A DNA stretch of 64,000 nucleotides. It comes from Typhlomys cinereus (taxonomy: Eukaryota > Chordata > Mammalia > Rodentia > Platacanthomyidae). Each line of letters starts with the position of its first letter. The stretch's first letter is position 1. Both the position numbers and the translations under genes were made by a program. The DNA is taken from the NCBI GenBank assembly GCA_023101885.1, contig JALPQD010000017.1, positions 420,220 through 484,219 of the forward strand, read 5' to 3'. Below are positions 56,906 through 64,000 of the stretch, one piece after another. A model generated the notes under the pieces. That model ran no database searches. It was not told where the DNA came from and worked only from the letters and a program-made list of their open reading frames with translations.

Positions 56906-57554
56906 GTTTAAAACATCTTTTCTGTGAGAACGCCTTTCCTATGGCAAGGAAACTGTCTAATATGCTATAAAAATGAATATATTCTCCAGTCACTCCTGAG
57001 AATTTCCACCTGACATTGAGTTTTCATCAAGACTTACATTGATACAATGCAGGCAGTGTATCAGTGGGCCCCAGTAGAAGAGAGAGAACTCGTCACAATT
57101 GAGACAATCTAAAGAGAATTTGCAGGACGTCATGCTCAGATGGAAGGAGGCCACGGTCAGCATGACAGTCCAGAGACGGTGGTCCCTTCACCGCACCCAG
57201 GCAAGGAGATGGGAGCAGGGCAGGTGCCAGCTACTAGAGCCATCTCGAGAAAACCTGGAGCCAATGCCAACCTCCTTTTGGCGCTTTTCCTTGGCTAAGT
57301 AGGAAAAGAAATAGAGGGCAAGAAAACATAGTATTGCCCTGCTAGACTAGAAAGCTGGGAAGAACAGAAGAGAAAAAGGATAAACGAAAGGGGCAGACAG
57401 GCGAGACGCAGCAAAATAAAAGTCATCGTTATCATCCACAGCAGAAATTAGAGACGTCTAAAAATTATGCTGGCTAATTCTGTTATTTTTGAGGTGAAAA
57501 AGGCAATGTGTTGAGCAATGGTGAGTAGCGACAATAAAAGATCCATTAAGAACC
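56906..57554. other. unassigned sequence
   Basis: No gene or repeat is recognised. Confidence 0.4.
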
Positions 57555-57630
57555 AGACTGTCTCGTTCCTTACACCCCACACACTGGCTGGCTCATAGTA
57601 GGTACTCAATAAATGTTCATTAGGCTGATT
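57555..57630 (+). mobile_element. L2 LINE 3' end fragment
   Basis: 'TGGCTGGCTCATAGTAGG' then 'TACTCAATAAATGTTCATT' is the conserved L2 3' end. Confidence 0.75.
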
Positions 57631-57849
57631 TGATTAAATCAAATCAAATTCTAGGAAGCAGAGTCACGGTTTAAGTGCCCGTCTCCCTGACTGGCAATTG
57701 TATGCCTCCCCCCCTCCAGCCCCTCCAGCCGTCATTGCAAGCATCAGACAGGAGAGAAACTGAACAATAACAATATGACTTCCCTGTTGTGTTTAAACCC
57801 CACCCCTCCCATCAATGATAAAAGTCAGAAAGCAGGAAAGAAGCAAATG

Positions 57850-58190
57850 AAAGGGTTTGTGTGATTTACCCAATGTGTAATTAGCCTTCAATTAGATCCG
57901 ACCAGGCTGCGGCGCTTTTTCCTGCTGAATCTTTTAGCACCAAGCATATTGTGTGCTTTGTCAGGACTTCATCGCTGCAAAACAGCCAGCCCGCTTCCTC
58001 TGTTTGGAAAATGAATCCATATTTCTAATACCATTTGTTTGTTTGTTTTTCCCTCTTTTAACCTATTTGTGAATGATTTATTGTAGGAGCAAATCAGATC
58101 ACGATAAGATAAGGCCTTTTAGAGGTCATTAAAGAGTTTGGGGGAAGTTCCTACCAAGATTCTAGTCTGGCGTTGTCTGGATGATAAGGC
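57850..58190. promoter_or_regulatory. candidate conserved non-coding element
   Basis: A repeat-free stretch with 'GTGTAATTAGCC', 'TTCAATTAGATCC', 'GAATGATTTATTGTAGG' and 'GATCACGATAAGATAAGG', the last including GATA-type cores. The density of homeodomain and GATA-like motifs suggests an enhancer. No alignment was possible. Confidence 0.3.
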
Positions 58191-58328
58191 AACTTAGCAA
58201 TTTATGTCAAAGTTTGCAAAATGTGTTTGTCTGATAAACAGTTTGCTCTGTGGGCATCAATCATACTTGCTCTCCGTGGTATGTTGTATTTTTCATGAAG
58301 TGAACTTTAGTGACTTTGCCCATCTTCA

Positions 58329-58349
58329 TTTTTTTTTTTTTTTTTTTTT
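58329..58349. repeat. poly-T run (21 T)
   Basis: Twenty-one T bases. It could mark the tail of an antisense retroelement, but no family is recognised to its right. Confidence 0.85.
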
Positions 58350-58659
58350 GAGATTACGGCATGCTAAAGAGAGTTCTCCGTCTCCCAGTGAAGGACTGCA
58401 CTCCAGGTATCATAACATAGCTGCGATAAAGCAGGGTGCCAGCGTGGGCAAACTCAACCAGCCTGGGAGGGAAGAGAAGTCTGCCGGAGTCGTGTCATTG
58501 GGAAGAGGAGAGTCAGGCAGTCCTTGTATGGGGGGCAATAAAGACACCAGAAATGATAAAGTATGCAAAAGGCACACTTTCCAGGTAGTGTGAGGATCAA
58601 AGAGGAATCAGACTGGCAATGTTCCCAAGTGTGAGGTGTTGGATACAAGGTGGGAGCTG

Positions 58660-58810
58660 GTCCCCTTCTCAGCTCAGGTCCTTCCTGAACGTTCTCATTA
58701 ATAAAATGGAGGTATTAATCCCTGCCCTGCCTCCACCCTCCTAGTGACATCAGACTCTAGAAGGCAGATGAGACCACTTTGTAAGTAAAATCACTCTGTA
58801 AATATGAGCT
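58660..58810 (+). mobile_element. MIR-type SINE
   Basis: 'CATTAATAAAATGGAGGTA', 'CCCTGCCCTGCCTCCACC' and 'CACTCTGTAAATATGAGC' match a MIR/MIR3-like 3' half. Confidence 0.65.
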
Positions 58811-58979
58811 TCTGGGATCGATGTTGACTCTGGAGAGGGGATGTATTTATTATGCTTTCATAATTTAAAAAAAATAAAATAGCTAAGACCATGGGACAAC
58901 TTGGTTCACATGCATTTAGCTTCCCTCACATCTTAGCATGTTAGAGGCATTTGCCACTGCTTATAAATCACTTCTCAAA

Positions 58980-59520
58980 ATTGCCCTGAGCTGAAATGAT
59001 ATTTCTAAGCGCATGTTAAAAGCCTGTAAGTGCTTCTGTTCTTGAACAAAGTGAAATCAGGTTACGTTAATAGAAGTATTAATTAATTTGCTCTAATTTT
59101 ATTCAGCCAAATTAGCATTGTGGAGAAGTCTTTCTCATCCTTGAGTACCCTGAAGTACGTGAGGGTTTAGAGACGGGGAGGAGCAGGGGCGCTCCAGCTG
59201 TAGCACCTAGCAGCCGGCATGACAGGGTAGGAGATTATTGTCTAATTTGGAAACCTGAGCTGTTCCTCAGAAGTGCTGTGGGGTGCATTATAATGAAAAT
59301 ACCAATCCACATTAGCCACGCTTGCCATAAGCAAAAATCTTAATATCTTGGCCAAACCTACTTAAAGTTCATGTAATAAACCCACATTCCTAATTTTATT
59401 AGTGATGTGCCAAGTTAAGCACTTTGCTGGCCTTTGGACAGATTTATAGCTCCACTGTGTTGAATTAGCGGTGACTGACAAGAGGACATTATTTTATAGG
59501 ATGCTGTTTAGATAAAAAAA
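58980..59520. promoter_or_regulatory. candidate conserved non-coding element
   Basis: About 540 bases free of recognised repeats with 'AGTATTAATTAATTTGC', 'CAGCCAAATTAGCATTG', 'GCATTATAATGAAAATACC', 'CTAATTTTATTAGTGATG' and 'TGAATTAGCGGTGAC'. The cluster of TAATTA-like cores is the densest seen in this window. It ends at an A run (59515-59529). Confidence 0.35.
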
Positions 59521-60589
59521 AAAAAAAAAGGACCTGCAGGGTGTTTCTGTAAGGTTGTCACTTCAAGTTCAAACAGGAAAAAAGAAATGTGTATTAAGGA
59601 GGACTCTTCATTAGTTTTTATGAGTTTAATCTAGTGCAGTCAAAGGCTTCCTTATAAGGCAAGACATGTTAATGTATACAGACAGCCTTATCTCTATTCC
59701 GTGTTTCAGAATAAAGCAGTATCTTCCAGTGGTCGTGCACAGGAAGAGAAAGTTCTATGAGTTAATATTCTCTGGGCACTTAGAAATGTGTGGAATGAAT
59801 ATCAGGCATGCCTGAGTATCTGGTGAATCAGTTACATGCGTACAACTGAGCTTAACTTTTCTCCTTCCATAGGGGTTTTTCTATGTTTAAAAAAAAAATG
59901 ATGTCCATCTTCCCCATTTTACCAGAACTTTCTTGCTAGTGGAACTTTCCAAGTCATTAGTCACCGTTTTTGCATCATCATTTATAAATGGCAGATAAGC
60001 CCTTGTTTTACAAGGAAAAGACTAGAGTCTTCTAGTTAAAGTGAATATTTCTGCCCATCCTCTGTGTTTCACATTGAAAAGACTATGTTGGAAAGATGCG
60101 GAAGAACTTCCCCTCACTTTTTCCTCCGTTGACTTCAGAAGGTTTGGGGTGCAGGTGTGGGGTTTAGAACCTCATTTCACGTCACTGGTAACAGCTGGAT
60201 GGCTTCATGAAACAGACTTGGCAGCCCAAATGGATTGGTTACATGAGGACCCAGTCCTCATTAGAAACTCAAGCCAAAATCTACAAATATGTTTTCCCTG
60301 TGACCTAAGGAGGTCATTGGCCTAAATGTCAAATTCATTAATCCAAATCATGACCCTCCTCTCTTTTCTCATTAAAAAGAATAAAAGAAAGGCTTCTCTG
60401 AACTCTCTGGTCTTCTGGGACCAAAGACAGAGGAAACTGTGTGTAGAGCTGACTAGCTTAGGGAATCACACCACAGGGTTATACCGGGACTCTCAGAAGA
60501 GTTTCAAGGGCATCTTAGAATCTTACATTTGTTTTTAAAAGCCAAAGAATGAAACTGGACAATAGCTACCCTTCAGTTCTCACAGTTAG
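59521..60589. other. unassigned sequence
   Basis: A 94-codon frame at 60041-60325 shows no domain. No repeat family is recognised. Confidence 0.4.
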
Positions 60590-60620
60590 CAAATAAATAA
60601 ATAAATAAATAAATAAATAA
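60590..60620. repeat. (AAAT)n microsatellite
   Basis: About seven AAAT/AATA units. Confidence 0.95.
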
Positions 60621-61939
60621 GCAGCATTCCACCAAAACCACAGATTTAGCACATTCTAGCAGACCAAGCGTCCGTTTCTAAGTAGTGTCCACGGAGCCGT
60701 GGACTGTCCGAGCATTCCCACGGATGTGACCAGACATAAGAGTGCTGTAATGGTTCTTACTTTCATGTCTGCTTTCCATCTGAATGCTTTGGCATAGCCC
60801 AAATATATTCATTATTCCTTCTGGATCTTTTCTGCTTAACCATTGGAATCCTAATTTATCTAATCATAAACCCATGGTATTGTGTGCAAATTCAGTAAAC
60901 AAGTGATTGCGGTACTGCCTACCTCTACTTCTTCCTGTGGGAATTCTCAGTCACTTTGGTAATCCAGGTTCCAGGACTACAAATTAGCGATCATCTGTTC
61001 TACTTCTCGTTCCTGATATCTTTAATTTCTGGCTCAAATATCCGATTCTGAAGTGCCCGAAACTTGACTCTTCCAAGAAATATAGGTGTGAGACTCTGAA
61101 GCTCTCTCATCTCACTTAGGAACTAAGGTTATTGGGAGTGTCCTCCCCCCTTGGGTTATCTGAAGGATTAGGTAGGAAAGACAAGCGCTCAGCTGTGTCT
61201 GCCATGCGACAGCCTCCTAGAAATTTTGAGCTCAATGATGCATTGCTAGGAGGAGGAAGAGGAACAGAAAGAGAAAAAGGAGAAGAAGGAAAAGGAGGAA
61301 GAGGAGGAGGAGGATTTCCTTGAGACTTTCTTTTCAATTTATGTTGTACTAGACATGCTTCCTGCTTTGTTTGCTTTCAAGAGTTACATGTGTGGGGTGT
61401 ATCTGTGTACAAACACTTATCTATGTACCGATATGTCCTCATACAAGTGCACATGCAAATATGCATAAATTCCCGTTAGTAGAGAAAACGAATGTGAGTG
61501 GCAAACTGGCACTGAGGTATTGTTCCAAAGGCCCTACGTCCTCACCTCCAGATAGATTGCTTTCATTTCCTAGACCTTTTGTTTTGTGTGGATACAAATT
61601 CTTTGGCTTCCAGGCAGACCTTCAGCTCTTGAGTTGTGGTTTGAAAAGCGTTTCTAAACAACACACTGCGATGTCGTGCCCCTCCCCCTTCTCTCCTGAC
61701 CCTTCCCTAGTCTTCCTCTCCCTTCTGTCCACGAACCTCTCCCTCACCCTCTTCTCTTCCCTTGCTTTCCCTGCGGTGGTGGCAGATGAGCCGTCTGCTC
61801 TTTTGCCTGCCTCATTAAGTGTGCGCCTCGCTTTGGGAGCTTGGCTGGAGTCACATGGCCAGGATGCCATCTCTAATCCCATTTTCCATTTGTATATTGG
61901 ATTGCGTTAACCACTTTTTAAATAAAAATACAGCATGAA
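60621..61939. other. unassigned sequence with a GGA-rich tract
   Basis: A GGA/GAA-rich tract lies at 61249-61315. The 179-codon plus-strand frame at 61371-61910 starts near unique sequence and has no recognisable domain; I do not call it a gene. Confidence 0.4.
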
Positions 61940-62480
61940 TCTAATGTACTAAGGAGTTCCAAGGATAACCGTATCATTTCAAAATGATACTGATTTTGTT
62001 TATATGCAGCATAATCTTTTACAGTCCTTAGTCTTTATTTGAAGCATGGCAAAGTGGATTTTTATGAAAGGTATTATAAAGGACTCCTTGTTTCTTCATA
62101 ACAGATCTGAACGTTAACTGATCAGAGTTCAGATAAATAGTCTTTACTCCCCATTAAAATATTAAAAAGCCTTTGGTAAGGAACTGGCATGGAAATCCTT
62201 CATTCTTGTTTAATGAACACTTGTTGGCAAGTATAACACTTTAATAGCTTTGCAGAATGAATTTTGTGTGTGCATCTTCCATTTCCCTGTCAGACACTTG
62301 TCCAGGTGCTGGAAATTTATTGGTGGAAGCATATTTTTACTCATTAGTTTTGTATTTGATTACAGAATAGTAAAATATGAACCGCCAAGTCCCCGAGGCC
62401 TGCCTGTGTACATTGAGATTAGTAATTGTGTGTCATCACGTTTTCCACTGGAATTTATACAGATAAATAGGATAGGTGCT
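61940..62480. promoter_or_regulatory. candidate conserved non-coding element
   Basis: Repeat-free sequence with 'CTTTAATAGCTTTGCAG', 'TGAGATTAGTAATTGTG' and 'CTCATTAGTTTTG'. Suggestive only. Confidence 0.3.
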
Positions 62481-62985
62481 TCTTAAGGGGGTTTAAAAGC
62501 AAAGCAAATTTGTATTTAATCTCTCCTCTTTTTTTGCAGCTATAGTCTCCCTAATGGAGAAAAGGTTAGACTGCATCATATATTTTAAACACGGTTTTAA
62601 TTTTTTTCTTCTTTTCTATTTTTTTCCTTCCCAGTTGAAGTCTCACAGATTTTCATGCTTACCCCTTCTAAGAAATCAGTACCTACAAGGACGATGTGAT
62701 ATAAAACCTGTCAGCGAGACCAGTTGTGCCCACATTCCAGGAGGTGCAATGAGGAGAGATGATTATAGGTGTAGACAAGTCTCGCCATTCCAACAAGAAA
62801 CTTAAATGCAAGGCAGAAATTGCAGGTTGCTCTTTGAGATCTCCCTCTCTCTTTCTCTCCCTCTCTCCTACAAAGTTGAGTATTTTCAAAGTCCAAAGAT
62901 TGTTGTGTTTGCCATTAGACAAGTTTCATGCTTGGGAGCTGAGGTTGTAATTTTTTTAAGTTATGTCTACAAAGAGAAATTATCA
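62481..62985. other. unassigned sequence
   Basis: Overlapping short frames at 62554-62950 on both strands show no domain. A CT-rich patch lies near 62845-62870. Confidence 0.4.
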
Positions 62986-62989
62986 TTTT

Positions 62990-63200
62990 GTTGTTTTGCA
63001 ATCTGATAGGCACGTTTGCCTTAGATTGTGCTCAGGCTAAGCAGTGCCAATCACGTTGTGCTCTTTTCTATAAAGATGCTCATAAATGCAATTTCTAAAA
63101 CAGAATCTAATGAGGTACTTAATGGTCACAAAACTGGCACATTTGATAATTAATGTTCCCTACTGATTTTTCTGCTGAAACAGCACAGCGAGCAACTGTG
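62990..63200. promoter_or_regulatory. candidate conserved non-coding element
   Basis: Repeat-free sequence with 'GATAATTAATGTTCCC', 'ACAGAATCTAATGAGG' and 'GATGCTCATAAATGC'. Suggestive only. Confidence 0.3.
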
Positions 63201-63584
63201 GTATAAGTTAACTAAACATATCCGTGAACCACTAGTTAGAAATAAATGCCCAAAATGAACTTTAAGAACACTACTTTCTACAGCATGAATGAACACTTGA
63301 TGTCTTTCTAGAACCAATGAAAAAATCACACAGAAACGAAGAACATCTCTGAGTAGAAAACTCTTCTACACATAGAAGACTATGGGGAAATCGCTGTGGC
63401 TGGTTTGCTTACACAGTATTCCACTCACCAAACAAGGCGCTTCATTTCCAAGGTTCTCAGCTATCAAAAAAGTACATACAGTTTATTGAGAGGTACTTAC
63501 CCATGCATTTCCTTACATTCCAACAGCAACAATCCTTTGCAAACAATTGTCCTCAGCACAGGCTAATTCCACACTTGCCTGTCG

Positions 63585-63775
63585 AGTAGTACAATAGACA
63601 GAGTGTTTGGGTGTCTCTGTTGCACACTCGTGGATTTCTTCTGGAACACACCTAGAGGTGGTGTGACTGGAAGTGTTAGCTCTAGTTTTAATTGTTGACA
63701 AACCTCTGCACTGATTTGCAGAGTGACTGTACTAGTGTACGTCCCACCATGTATAAGGGACACAAATCAAATGCG
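63585..63775 (-). mobile_element. L1M LINE 3' UTR fragment, antisense
   Basis: 'GGATTTCTTCTGGAACACAC', 'TAGCTCTAGTTTTAATTG', 'AACCTCTGCACTGATTTGC' and 'GTCCCACCATGTATAAGGG' follow the reversed L1M sequence. Confidence 0.75.
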
Positions 63776-63804
63776 TGAATGAGTTTGGACCCATGATCCT
63801 CTAT

Positions 63805-63890
63805 TCACTTTATTGCTATGTGAGACTTAACATTCTTCAGCCCCCATTTTCTCATCTACAAAATTTCCTATGTCTTACAGTGCGGACAGG
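63805..63890 (+). mobile_element. MIR SINE fragment
   Basis: 'TGCTATGTGAGACTTAAC' then 'CATTTTCTCATCTACAAAAT' matches the MIR core in sense order. Confidence 0.65.
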
Positions 63891-64000
63891 TTATAAACTG
63901 TATCAGTCATATCACTTGAAGAGTTTACATGATTATGAGATGGTGCTTCTTCCTTCAGCACATGCACACATGCACATGCGCACACACATGAGTACTCATG
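63891..64000. other. unassigned end of window with CA-rich patch
   Basis: The final 50 bases are CA-rich and may begin or end another SINE cut by the window edge. Confidence 0.4.

Noticed and set aside
61371..61910. 179-codon plus-strand frame
   Set aside because: No recognisable domain, signal or splice context. Composition changes within the frame, with a pyrimidine-rich middle. No evidence of coding.
1..64000. Bacterial-style operons, phage, defence systems, ribosome-binding sites or origins
   Set aside because: The sequence is mammalian in every respect seen (SINEs, LINEs, LTRs, microsatellites, CpG depletion). Short frames are scattered at random and no operon structure is present.

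Overview
This window is non-coding, repeat-rich mammalian nuclear DNA. I find no protein-coding gene, exon, rRNA, functional tRNA gene or bacterial-type system that the sequence supports. The repeats point to a rodent: an antisense B1 SINE, ID-like and B4-like SINEs with tRNA-type A and B boxes, ORR1/MaLR-like LTRs, and many (CA)n, (GA)n and (GGAA)n arrays on a background of older mammalian repeats (MIR, L2, L1M, MLT1). The most recent-looking SINE is a CpG-rich tRNA-headed family that I do not recognise as a standard mouse or rat B2 or ID element. A non-murine rodent is therefore possible, but the species cannot be fixed from this sequence alone.

Layout. Bases 1-9.1 kb are built on old L1M pieces lying on the minus strand (600-1085, 4239-4475, 6680-8440), interrupted by a SINE (2255-2524), an ERVL-type LTR (4476-4902), a second SINE (5096-5401), a MaLR-like LTR (5442-5794), an MLT1 LTR (5953-6292) and a B1 (7937-8082). 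Bases 9.1-16.5 kb are mostly AT-rich unassigned sequence with one LTR (11447-11853) and a polypurine tract. Bases 16.5-18.7 kb hold a SINE split by an LTR and a 768-bp retrotransposed insert with a perfect 16-bp target-site duplication. Bases 18.7-27.7 kb are largely unique, with conserved-looking AT-rich stretches near 23.2-23.9 kb and a 54-bp templated insertion near 27.0 kb.

Bases 27.8-28.9 kb hold a long polypurine tract followed by a 40-bp-unit minisatellite. Bases 30-50.5 kb are dense in SINEs and LTRs; the best-resolved case is an LTR nested in a SINE, with both sets of target-site duplications readable (38815-39537). The LTR at 49851-50225 is followed by sequence resembling an ERVL primer-binding site. 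Bases 51.5-63.2 kb are comparatively low in young repeats. They contain several homeodomain-motif-rich stretches that look like conserved non-coding elements, as in a developmental gene desert or a large intron; this is inference from base composition and motifs only.

Nothing in the window works together as a pathway. Its history is one of serial retroelement insertion, and target-site duplications allow several insertions to be ordered. Family names for LTRs and SINEs come from recalled consensus features and are less secure than the boundaries, which rest on duplications visible in the sequence.
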